In this document: positions 15,325-23,261 of the stretch, piece by piece
Layout: each line of letters begins with the position of its first letter
Numbering within the stretch: position 1 is the stretch's first letter
Assembly: GCA_013042025.1 (NCBI GenBank)
Contig: JABDQY010000195.1
Coordinates: 1-26,459 of the forward strand
Direction: 5' to 3'
Origin: Bacteroidia bacterium
Lineage (GTDB): Bacteria; Bacteroidota; Bacteroidia; NS11-12g; UBA9320
Length of the DNA: 26,459 nucleotides
Position numbers and translations under genes: made by a program
The notes under the pieces: generated by a model
Databases searched by the model: none
Seen by the model: the letters and a program-made list of their open reading frames with translations, nothing else
Told to the model about the DNA's origin: nothing

Positions 15325-16266
15325 TTAAATTTTAGTAAATAGCATTAATGCATTTTTGGTTGGATCACCTTTTTGAAACAATGTTCTTTTGTCAAATTTA
15401 AATCCAAGGTTCTCTACGAATTTACAGATGAAATCAAGTGTGTAGAAATTGCGAATTTCCTCATTATTGTATTCCCATGTTTCATTGGTGCCCATGTTAA
15501 ATACGTCGTGAGCCAATGCTACCATGGTTCTTTGATCATCTGTGTCACAATCGTGATCTCTAAGTACTAATTTGCCACCTGACCGCAGTGTATCTCTTAT
15601 TGAGGTAATAAATGGAACACGTAAATCAATTGGGCAATGGTGGAATCCTATGTAAATCGTTACTAAGTCTAGACTTTCTTTTTCAATTAGTTTTGAGTAT
15701 TCAGTGCGGTAATCAGCCAAAGGAATGTATTTAGCACCGATGGCTATTTGCCCTCTGTCTACCATTTCTGTTATGGAATAACCCGGTTTTTTCCCATCGG
15801 CATAGTAGCGATCACAATTTATGTTTACCTTTTCTTCTAAATAATCCAAGTATCTTCCAGAAGAACCAATTTCAAGATAGCCATTATACGAAGTACCTTC
15901 ACCAATAAGCTCAAGTGTTTGTCTAGCCATTTCATCTTTTTGTTTAAAAAGTGAAGGCAATTGATGAGTAAAGATGGAAAAGAAAGGTGTAATATCACCC
16001 AATTTTGATTGTGTTTCTAAGTAAATCTCCTTATCTGTGTTTTTTTGTGCAGTAACATCTGAGATTAATTGATGCATTTCTTTTTCAGGAACAAGATTGA
16101 AAACGTTCTTCAAAAACTTTAAAAACTGATTTTTCAACTTACTGTTCGAATAAATGTGCTTGAAATTACTATATCCTTTTGTGATCGATTTAATTAAGCC
16201 AGAAGGGAAAATTACTGCCGAAGTAAGTAGTAAGCCAAGTGATAGTATGAACTTTTTTCTATTCAT
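15325..16266 (-). CDS. Membrane-anchored SAM-dependent methyltransferase-like protein
   Basis: A 313-aa protein with an N-terminal hydrophobic segment (about 6-25, after MNRKK) that is a signal anchor or uncleaved signal. The catalytic part resembles a class I methyltransferase: NGYLEIGSSGRYLDYL (128-143) replaces the usual DxGxGxG loop, IPLADYRTEYS and SLDLVTIYIGFHHCP (198-212) match the post-loop strands, and LRSGGKLVLRDHDCDT (227-242) matches the motif before the last strands. The Gly-rich loop is unusual but still glycine-bearing, so SAM binding is likely though not certain. It is the first gene of a two-gene operon with the FAD oxidase, which is also membrane-anchored, suggesting both modify the same lipid-like or membrane-associated substrate. 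The substrate is unknown. Confidence 0.7.
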   Translation of the reverse strand: MNRKKFILSLGLLLTSAVIFPSGLIKSITKGYSNFKHIYSNSKLKNQFLKFLKNVFNLVPEKEMHQLISDVTAQKNTDKEIYLETQSKLGDITPFFSIFTHQLPSLFKQKDEMARQTLELIGEGTSYNGYLEIGSSGRYLDYLEEKVNINCDRYYADGKKPGYSITEMVDRGQIAIGAKYIPLADYRTEYSKLIEKESLDLVTIYIGFHHCPIDLRVPFITSIRDTLRSGGKLVLRDHDCDTDDQRTMVALAHDVFNMGTNETWEYNNEEIRNFYTLDFICKFVENLGFKFDKRTLFQKGDPTKNALMLFTKI

Positions 16267-16541
16267 TATAATAGTATAGGTATGAGGGAGATAATGTTGA
16301 TGGATATTACGTATGCATCCAAAGAGAGTAGTGCTTCTATTTTCACGAAGGGTACAAGGTCTAGTTGGAAAACAATAGCAAGATTCTCTTATCTTCTAAT
16401 TTATTGTTTTTTCAAGGTTACATAAAGTTTTTGGTAATTCAACTATTCCGATTTCTTAAGATACATAAGCGATTCTCGTTATATGAATTAAGCGAGATTC
16501 ATATGATGGTAGTAGTCTATGAAAAAAAGAATAAAAATATG

Positions 16542-17906
16542 CTATGAGCTCAACGCTCCAATCAAATCATACTTGGTCAATATATGAACCGTACCGCTCA
16601 ATTCTTTTACAAGAACGGCAGGATTGTCTTTGTTAATTAATGAAGAAACTTGATCAATTGGAGCTGATGCCTCAACCATTGGAAAGCTTGCTTGCATCAC
16701 TTCATTTACTTTCTTTTCAGCTAAAGCTGGATTCTTTAATAGCTGTGACAATAAATGATTGTCATTTACTGAACCTACGTATTCACCATTGCCATTAGAA
16801 ACAGGAAGTTGAGAAATGCCATGTTTTTCCATTAAATCAAATGCAGCCTTTACTGGATCCGATTCTTTTACTACAAGCATTGGTAAATGTTTATGTGAAG
16901 AAATCATGTCTTCAGCAGTTTTTGGAGTACTATCCAAAAAGCCACGTTCTTTCATCCATTCATCGTTAAATGCTTTACCCATGTAACGCGTTGCATGATC
17001 ATGAAATAGCACAACTACAACGTCTGTAGGTTTTAGCATAGAGGCACATTGTAAAATTCCTTTTACTGCACTCCCTGCACTATTACCAACCATTATGCCT
17101 TCTTCACGAGCTAGTTTTCGTTGCCATAATAATCCGTCTTTGTCCGTTACTTTCTCAAAGTGGTCAATAATATCAAAGTTTACACATTTAGGAAGAATGT
17201 CTTCTCCTATGCCTTCTGTGATATAAGGATATATTTCATCTTCGTCAAATTCTCCCGTTTCATGGTATTTCTTGAATACGGAACCGAATGTATCAATTCC
17301 CCAACATTGTATATCTGGATTTTTTTCCTTTAAGAATTTTCCTACCCCACTAATTGTTCCCCCTGTTCCAACTCCAACAACAAAATGCGTTATTTTCCCT
17401 TCGGTTTGTTCCCAAATTTCTGGACCTGTGCTCTCGTAGTGAGCAAGAACATTACTCGGGTTATCATATTGGTTAACATACCAAGCATTTGGTATTTCTT
17501 CTCCTAATCGTCTTGAAACCGAATAATACGAGCGAGAATCGGTAGGGTCAACATCTGTTGGACAAACAATTACATCTGCACCTACGGATTTTAACGCATC
17601 AACTTTTTCTTTACTCTGTTTATCGGTTGTTACAAAAATGCACTTATAACCTTTAACTACAGCCGCAATTGCTAATCCCATTCCTGTATTCCCACTAGTT
17701 CCTTCAACTATTGTTCCTCCTGGTTTTAGTCTACCATCAGCCTCCGCATCTTCAATCATTTTTAAGGCCATTCGGTCTTTTACCGAGTTGCCTGGATTTG
17801 TTGTTTCTATTTTAGCTAAAACAGTGCAAGGCAAGTCTTTAACGATCTTGTTTAATTTTACCAATGGAGTATTCCCGATGGTTTCTAAAACATTGTTGTA
17901 ATACAT
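16542..17906 (-). CDS. Cystathionine beta-synthase / cysteine synthase with CBS pair
   Basis: A PLP-dependent beta-replacing enzyme of 454 aa. Residues 1-315 are the fold-type II catalytic domain with TIGNTPLVKLN, PLP Lys43 in NPGNSVKDR, the substrate loop EGTSGNTG (68-75), and the phosphate-binding GVGTGGTISG. Residues about 335-454 form two CBS domains (HLPMLVVKESDP... and VNEVMQASFPMVEASAP...) as in eukaryotic-type cystathionine beta-synthase, where they regulate activity. It could make cystathionine from serine and homocysteine (transsulfuration) or cysteine from O-acetylserine; length and CBS pair favour the first. The ATG at 17906 is 5 bases after a TACCTTTG box, so a leaderless mRNA is likely. 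It is monocistronic, divergent from the S46 peptidase. Confidence 0.9.
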   Translation of the reverse strand: MYYNNVLETIGNTPLVKLNKIVKDLPCTVLAKIETTNPGNSVKDRMALKMIEDAEADGRLKPGGTIVEGTSGNTGMGLAIAAVVKGYKCIFVTTDKQSKEKVDALKSVGADVIVCPTDVDPTDSRSYYSVSRRLGEEIPNAWYVNQYDNPSNVLAHYESTGPEIWEQTEGKITHFVVGVGTGGTISGVGKFLKEKNPDIQCWGIDTFGSVFKKYHETGEFDEDEIYPYITEGIGEDILPKCVNFDIIDHFEKVTDKDGLLWQRKLAREEGIMVGNSAGSAVKGILQCASMLKPTDVVVVLFHDHATRYMGKAFNDEWMKERGFLDSTPKTAEDMISSHKHLPMLVVKESDPVKAAFDLMEKHGISQLPVSNGNGEYVGSVNDNHLLSQLLKNPALAEKKVNEVMQASFPMVEASAPIDQVSSLINKDNPAVLVKELSGTVHILTKYDLIGALSS

Positions 17907-17911
17907 TGCTG

Positions 17912-17919
17912 CAAAGGTA
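17912..17919 (-). promoter_or_regulatory. -7 promoter box for the cystathionine beta-synthase gene
   Basis: Minus-strand TACCTTTG, exact TAnnTTTG, followed by CAGCA and the ATG. A TTTC about 23 bases upstream may act as the -33 element. Confidence 0.6.
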
Positions 17920-18044
17920 CAATGAGAAGCGATAATATTTATGAAATCAGTGCTCTGAATATAATTTTCTTTTAAAACGATAATATTTTATCCGAAAAAG
18001 TGAAATTCACATCCAAAAATTCTAGGATAATAGGTGAGAAAATC

Positions 18045-18052
18045 GAGATTTG
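18045..18052 (+). promoter_or_regulatory. Candidate -7 box for the S46 peptidase gene
   Basis: GAGATTTG, one mismatch from TAnnTTTG, followed by TGGCAC as in the aldolase promoter (CGGCAC), and 20 bases before the ATG at 18073. Confidence 0.35.
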
Positions 18053-18072
18053 TGGCACTTTAAAATTTTAAT

Positions 18073-20250
18073 ATGAATAGAATATATACGTTAATTCTAG
18101 GGTTTGCAGCTTTAATAAGCTCTCAGTTTGCAAAAGCAGACGAAGGAATGTGGATTCCAGCTCTACTAACAGACAATCATGCAGAGATGCAAAGACTTGG
18201 TCTAACCCTTTCGGCAGATCAATTGTACAGTGTAAACAACAGCAGTATGAAAGATGCTATTGTTAGATTGGGAAGAGGTTTTTGTACTGGTGAAATTATC
18301 AGTGATCAAGGATTAATCTTAACAAATCACCATTGTGGTTACAGTGCAATTCAAAAATTAAGTACTCCTACGGCCAATCTTCTTAAAAATGGGTTTTGGG
18401 CAAAAACCAAAGCAGATGAAAAATCTGCAGGGTTCTCGGTATCTTTCTTAGTTAAAATTGTGGATATTACTGATGAAGTACTTGCTGGTGTTACAGATGC
18501 GAATAGAGCTCAAACAGTAGCTAAAAATTCTTCAGATATCAGAACGGAATACTCCAACGATGGTGCTTATGTAGTTGATATTAAAGAAATGTTCAGTGGG
18601 AATAAATATTTTGCCTACGTATATGAAACTTTTGGAGATGTTCGATTAGTAGGAACTCCTCCAGAATCTGTAGGTAAATATGGTGGAGATACAGACAATT
18701 GGATGTGGCCACGTCATACCGGTGACTTCTCAATGTTTAGAGTATATGCTGATAAAGATAACAAAGCAACAAAGGACTATTCTGAAGACAATATTCCATA
18801 CACTCCCAAACATCACTTGCCAGTTTCTATAAAAGGAGTTGAGCAAGGAGATTTTGCAATGATTTGGGGATTCCCAGGGAGCACAGATAGATATCTATCT
18901 TCTTATGGAGTCAAATTAGCAACAGATAAAGATCAACCTGCTCGTGTTAAAATTAGAAGAGCAAAATTGGATATTTACGAAAAGTACCAAGAACAAGATG
19001 AAGCTGTTGATTTGATGTATGCTGCAAAACATGCCCAAGTTGCTAATTACTGGAAATATTTTATTGGTCAAACAAAAGGGCTAAAAAGACTAAAAATATA
19101 TGAGAAGAAACAATCTGAAGAAAAAGCATTCCAAGATTGGGTTGATGCTGGTGATGCAAATCGAAAAGAAAAATTCGGAAGTGTAATAGGGCTATACCAA
19201 GATGCATATAAAACATATGATGAGAAAACGTTAGCTCAAACGTATTGGATGGAAGCTATTTATGGAATTGAGTTTACTGGTTATGGATTTGGATTCGCAG
19301 GACTAAAAGGATTATATCAAGCCTTAGGAAATGCGAAAGATGATTCGAGCAAAGCCATGATTCAGGGTCAAATAAATCAAACGGTGGATGGATTATTGGG
19401 TTCAACAGATGGACACTTCAAAGATTATTATAAACCGATTGATAAAGACGTTGCAAAGCAAATGTTAAACTTTTATGTAAACGATATTCCAGAAGATCAA
19501 AGACCAAGAGAGTTTAATAGCTTATTGTCTAAGTACAAAGGCAACATCGATAAATTTGTTGAGAAGCTTTTTACAACTTCAATACTTGTAGATAAGGATA
19601 AAGCAACTGCATTTTTAAACAACCCAAGTTCTAAAAAACTCAAAAAAGATTTAGGAGTTAGGTTCTCTGAAATTATGCTTTCTTTCTACAGAAAAGATCT
19701 ACAAGCAATGTTTGGAGAAGCTGGTCAAAAAAGAGCAACTGCTGATAGATTATACAAAGCTGCTCTATTTGAAATGCACCCTGATAAGGCGTTTGCACCT
19801 AATGCAAATAGCTCAATGAGATTTACATATGGTCAAGTATTAAACTATTCTCCTGGTGATGCAATGCTTTATAAGCATTTCACTACAATGAGAGGGGTTA
19901 TGGAAAAATACCAACCTGGTGATCATGAATTTGACCTACCTGAAGAATACTTGAAAGTTGCTAAAGAAAAAGACTACGGCCAGTATGCTAAAGAAGGTGA
20001 AGATTTAAGAGTTTGTTTCTTATCAAACAATGACATTACCGGTGGAAACTCAGGTAGTCCAGTAATCAATGGAAACGGAGAACTAATTGGTTTAGCATTT
20101 GATGGAAATTGGGAAGCTATGAGTGGAGATATTGCCTTTGAAGATGAATTACAAAGGACAATATCAGTAGATATTAGATATGTACTTTGGTGCATCGATA
20201 AACTTGCAGGTGCTGGTCATATTGTTGAAGAAATGACGCTAGTTCGTTAA
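18073..20250 (+). CDS. S46 family dipeptidyl peptidase, DPP7 type
   Basis: Periplasmic serine exopeptidase that removes dipeptides from peptide N-termini, feeding amino-acid uptake. It has 725 aa with signal peptide 1-22 (ending FAKA), then DEGMWIP, the conserved mature N-terminus of S46. Catalytic motifs are TNHHCGYSAIQ (His86/87), GGDTDNWMWPRHTGDF with the expected Asp, and GGNSGSPVIN with Ser660. Specificity: the residue 18 after the serine is Gly678 (in FDGNWEAMSG). From published S46 work, Gly here marks DPP7 (hydrophobic P1) whereas Arg marks DPP11 (Asp/Glu P1), so I predict hydrophobic P1 preference. It is a single gene, ending at a hairpin terminator that overlaps the end of the convergent methyltransferase gene. 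Confidence 0.95.
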   Translation: MNRIYTLILGFAALISSQFAKADEGMWIPALLTDNHAEMQRLGLTLSADQLYSVNNSSMKDAIVRLGRGFCTGEIISDQGLILTNHHCGYSAIQKLSTPTANLLKNGFWAKTKADEKSAGFSVSFLVKIVDITDEVLAGVTDANRAQTVAKNSSDIRTEYSNDGAYVVDIKEMFSGNKYFAYVYETFGDVRLVGTPPESVGKYGGDTDNWMWPRHTGDFSMFRVYADKDNKATKDYSEDNIPYTPKHHLPVSIKGVEQGDFAMIWGFPGSTDRYLSSYGVKLATDKDQPARVKIRRAKLDIYEKYQEQDEAVDLMYAAKHAQVANYWKYFIGQTKGLKRLKIYEKKQSEEKAFQDWVDAGDANRKEKFGSVIGLYQDAYKTYDEKTLAQTYWMEAIYGIEFTGYGFGFAGLKGLYQALGNAKDDSSKAMIQGQINQTVDGLLGSTDGHFKDYYKPIDKDVAKQMLNFYVNDIPEDQRPREFNSLLSKYKGNIDKFVEKLFTTSILVDKDKATAFLNNPSSKKLKKDLGVRFSEIMLSFYRKDLQAMFGEAGQKRATADRLYKAALFEMHPDKAFAPNANSSMRFTYGQVLNYSPGDAMLYKHFTTMRGVMEKYQPGDHEFDLPEEYLKVAKEKDYGQYAKEGEDLRVCFLSNNDITGGNSGSPVINGNGELIGLAFDGNWEAMSGDIAFEDELQRTISVDIRYVLWCIDKLAGAGHIVEEMTLVR

Positions 20251-20272
20251 GAATTAACTAATTCTGAAATTG

Positions 20273-20312
20273 AAAGGGTTGTTTGCTAAGGCAAGTAACC
20301 CTTTATTTTTTA
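20273..20312 (+). terminator. Intrinsic terminator of the S46 peptidase gene
   Basis: AAAGGGTT (20273-20280) pairs with AACCCTTT (20297-20304), and TTGC pairs with GCAA inside, with a TAAG loop and a symmetric GT/GT internal loop. A T-rich run follows. The right arm overlaps the stop codon region of the convergent methyltransferase gene. Confidence 0.75.
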
Positions 20313-21097
20313 ATCATTTCTAAGGCGTAGGTCATAGGTAGTTTGTCACCAATATGTGCTATGATATACTTTCCGGGAGATAATTCTTTCATTCCCTGAA
20401 AGCAATGATGAGGTGAGTAATTAAACTCTTCAAAATGGTTTAATGTAAGGCCCTGTCTTAAAAGTGCACCAATAACTTCAGATAATGCATGGTTCCAACC
20501 TATCTCTTTCATCTCAATCGCTGCAGACTGATCTGCATAAGTACCAGGTGTAGTTTCCACTATAGGGTCTCCATTGAAATAAGAGTAAATGATGTTTTTA
20601 AATTCAGCATCATACATCCAAATAGCTGGATGTAGTTCAGCAAAAACAAACCTGCCTTCTGGTTTAATAAAATGACTTACAATATCAGCCCATTTTTCAA
20701 TGTCAGGTAACCATCCAATTGTACCATATGAACTAAATACAATGTCAAACTTTTTATTGATAACATCCTTAGAACTATACACATCGCAGCAAAAAAATTC
20801 CGCATCTAGACCTAATTGTTCGTTGAGTTCAATTGCCTTTTCAATTGATTTATCTGAAATATCAACTCCAGTAACTTTGGCTCCCATGCGAGCTAAGCTA
20901 AGACTATCTTGTCCAAAGTGACACTGTAAGTGAAGAATACTCTTACCTTTTATATCTCCTAAGATAGCTAGTTCAATGTCTTTTAATGAAGATTTACCTT
21001 TCATAAAGTCTTCTAATTCATAAAAGTCGCTTCTAACATGAATTGCGGTCTTTTCATTCCACAGCTTTTTATTAATATCTAAATAGGATTCCTTCAT
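20303..21097 (-). CDS. Class I SAM-dependent methyltransferase
   Basis: A 264-aa soluble methyltransferase. Motif I is the variant SILHLQCHFGQDSLSLARMG (53-72), common in a distinct clade of Bacteroidota and other bacterial methyltransferases, followed by KVTGVDISDKSIEKA (the acidic ribose-binding Asp), FFCCDVYS, FDIVFSSYGTIGWLPDIEKW and GRFVFAELHP. No targeting signal is visible and the substrate is unknown. Its ATG overlaps the stop of the DUF255 gene (ATGA), so the two are transcribed together and probably translationally coupled, but this alone does not establish a shared pathway. Confidence 0.85.
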   Translation of the reverse strand: MKESYLDINKKLWNEKTAIHVRSDFYELEDFMKGKSSLKDIELAILGDIKGKSILHLQCHFGQDSLSLARMGAKVTGVDISDKSIEKAIELNEQLGLDAEFFCCDVYSSKDVINKKFDIVFSSYGTIGWLPDIEKWADIVSHFIKPEGRFVFAELHPAIWMYDAEFKNIIYSYFNGDPIVETTPGTYADQSAAIEMKEIGWNHALSEVIGALLRQGLTLNHFEEFNYSPHHCFQGMKELSPGKYIIAHIGDKLPMTYALEMIKK

Positions 21098-23184
21098 TGT
21101 TGCATTTGTTTTAGTGCGTCCTCAATGGTTTCAGAAGGTAGTTGACAAACCCCCTTTTTACAAACATAAATTAGGGTTTTGTTTTTTACGAATCGATTTT
21201 CGAAAAGTGGTATTTGATTTTCTTTTTCTGCATATAGTATCCATGCATTAGGCATATAACTCGCATGTATTTTTTTTGCAATCGCAGAGGCATCCTTCCC
21301 TGTAATAACCACTTCATAAAATGGAGCACTTGATTTCAAATGTGCTCTTGACCAATTGCTATGCCCTCCAGGATAATTGGTAATGTTGCTTTGAATTTTG
21401 CCAATAAGATTATCACTCATTTCCAAGTACTTACTGTTTCCATTTAACAATCCAACATATTGAAGCAAATGTGCCATAGCCGAATTTGTTGAGGGTATTA
21501 CGTTGTCATAAATCTCTGATGTTCTAATAATCAATTCGTTGTCTTCATTGAAATAAAATAGGCCTTTTTCTAAATCATAAAATCGCTTTATTGCTTCCGT
21601 AGTAAGAGATAAAGATGCGGTTAAGTACTTTTCGTTACCAGATATTTCATAGGCAGAAATACCTCCCAAACTAGTAAATACATAATCCTCCAACATTCCA
21701 TCAATAGTAGATTTACCTGCTTTATAGCTGTGCCAAACATTATTTACCTCTATTTGATACTTAAGCAATGCGTCCATGCAGTTCAAGGCCATCTCTCTTG
21801 TCTTTTCATCGCCAGTTGCCTTATAAGCATTACTTAGTCCAGTAACCATTAAACCATTCCAGGATGTTAAACATTTGTCGTCTAATCCAGGAGCAATTCG
21901 CTTTAATCTTATATCCAAGAGTTGTGCATTAATTGCATCAATTCTGTCACGGAGTTTCTCCCTAGAAATTCCAATTTCTTTTGCTACATCTTCATCGGAT
22001 TGATCTCTCAACAAAATGTTATTGCCATGTTCCCATAATGCTTTCTTACCAATGTTATAATAGGCCTCAACTATTTTGTAATCTTCTTTTAATACATCTT
22101 GTAGTTCATTTTTGGTCCATACATAATACTTACCTTCTTCACCTTCACTATCAGCATCTAATGCTGAATAAAACATGCCGCTTTTATCTAACATTTCTCT
22201 TTCTAACCACTCAATTGTTTTATTGATAACATCGAGATAAAGTGGATCTTTACTGGTTATATATGCTTGGCTGTAAACTGTTAATAGTTGAGCATTGTCA
22301 TATAGCATTTTCTCGAAGTGAGGTGCTTTCCAGATTTTGTCTGTACTGTATCTCGAAAAGCCTCCACCTATTTGATCGAATATTCCACCATAAGCCATTT
22401 TGTCTAAGGTGATTTTGACAAAATCTCGGGCATAGCTATCATTTGTTTCTTCAGCATAATGCTGCAAATAGTTTAAGTTAGATGGCATTGGAAACTTTGG
22501 AGCTCTATTCATTCCTCCTTCTTTCATGTCCCAACTTGCTTTCCATCCTTCTACAGCTTCATTGAGAACTGATTTATCCAGAATTTCAGATTTATTATCA
22601 CTTATTGCTGTCTCTTGCATTCTTATTCCTTGTGTGAGCTTAGTTGCATATTGTTTAAGTTTCGATATGTTATTAGTGTACTGATGGTTAACAGTTTGTA
22701 AGAGTTTCAACCAACCATTTTTTGGGTAGTATGTTCCAGCATGAAACGGTCTAGTGTCTGGTAAAGCGAAACAATTTAATGGCCAACCACCACTTCCAGT
22801 TATAATATTTGCAGCTGTCATGTAGATTGCATCTACATCAGGTCGTTCCTCTCTATCCACCTTTATGCAATAGAAATGTTCGTTCATATAAGCTGCTACT
22901 TCCTCATCCTCAAAACTTTCATGCTCCATAACATGACACCAATGGCAACTGCTGTATCCTATGCTTATTAAAATGGGCTTGTTTAGTTCTTTAGCTTCTG
23001 CCAAATTTTCAATGTTCCATGCATGCCAGTTTACTGGATTGTGTGCATGTTGTAAAAGGTAAGGACTAGTCTCGTTTATTAAATCATTGGTGTGCTTGTG
23101 CATCTCTTTTTTTGATTTTTCTTGGCCACACGAACTGAAGGTTAACAACAGTGCGGTATACAAGAAAGTTTTGCTTAGTGTCAT
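21094..23184 (-). CDS. DUF255 / YyaL-SSP411 family thioredoxin-fold lipoprotein
   Basis: A 696-aa protein of the DUF255 family (YyaL; SPATA20 in animals): an N-terminal thioredoxin-like domain followed by an (alpha/alpha)6-barrel resembling glycosidases and epimerases. Seen: NETSPYLLQHAHNPVNWHAW, SCHWCHVM with the CxxC pair Cys80/Cys83, VDREERPDVD, GSGGWPL, then barrel motifs GGGFSRYSTD and HFEKMLYDNAQLL and the ALDADSEGEEGKYYVW segment. Activity is not established for the family. Unusually, the first 19 residues are a lipoprotein signal with lipobox FSSC (Cys19), so this copy should be anchored to a membrane outside the cytoplasm, whereas many family members lack such a signal. It is the first gene of an operon with the methyltransferase. 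Confidence 0.92.
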   Translation of the reverse strand: MTLSKTFLYTALLLTFSSCGQEKSKKEMHKHTNDLINETSPYLLQHAHNPVNWHAWNIENLAEAKELNKPILISIGYSSCHWCHVMEHESFEDEEVAAYMNEHFYCIKVDREERPDVDAIYMTAANIITGSGGWPLNCFALPDTRPFHAGTYYPKNGWLKLLQTVNHQYTNNISKLKQYATKLTQGIRMQETAISDNKSEILDKSVLNEAVEGWKASWDMKEGGMNRAPKFPMPSNLNYLQHYAEETNDSYARDFVKITLDKMAYGGIFDQIGGGFSRYSTDKIWKAPHFEKMLYDNAQLLTVYSQAYITSKDPLYLDVINKTIEWLEREMLDKSGMFYSALDADSEGEEGKYYVWTKNELQDVLKEDYKIVEAYYNIGKKALWEHGNNILLRDQSDEDVAKEIGISREKLRDRIDAINAQLLDIRLKRIAPGLDDKCLTSWNGLMVTGLSNAYKATGDEKTREMALNCMDALLKYQIEVNNVWHSYKAGKSTIDGMLEDYVFTSLGGISAYEISGNEKYLTASLSLTTEAIKRFYDLEKGLFYFNEDNELIIRTSEIYDNVIPSTNSAMAHLLQYVGLLNGNSKYLEMSDNLIGKIQSNITNYPGGHSNWSRAHLKSSAPFYEVVITGKDASAIAKKIHASYMPNAWILYAEKENQIPLFENRFVKNKTLIYVCKKGVCQLPSETIEDALKQMQQ

Positions 23185-23193
23185 TTTTCAGCC

Positions 23194-23201
23194 GAAAGGT
23201 A
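23194..23201 (-). promoter_or_regulatory. Candidate -7 box for the DUF255 gene
   Basis: Minus-strand TACCTTTC, one mismatch from TAnnTTTG, followed by GGCTGAAAA and the ATG (9 bases). Confidence 0.4.
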
Positions 23202-23243
23202 TGTTTAATACTTAGAGTAATCCAATAAATATTATTTATTGCC

Positions 23244-23251
23244 TAATTTTG
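23244..23251 (+). promoter_or_regulatory. -7 promoter box for the large repeat protein
   Basis: TAATTTTG, exact TAnnTTTG, 10 bases before the ATG at 23262. Confidence 0.5.
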
Positions 23252-23261
23252 ATACAAACGT

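Noticed and set aside
16481..16504. 8-bp inverted repeat ATATGAAT / ATTCATAT as a terminator or operator
   Set aside because: No U-tract follows on the minus strand, where it would have to end the cystathionine beta-synthase transcript, and AT-rich repeats this short occur by chance.
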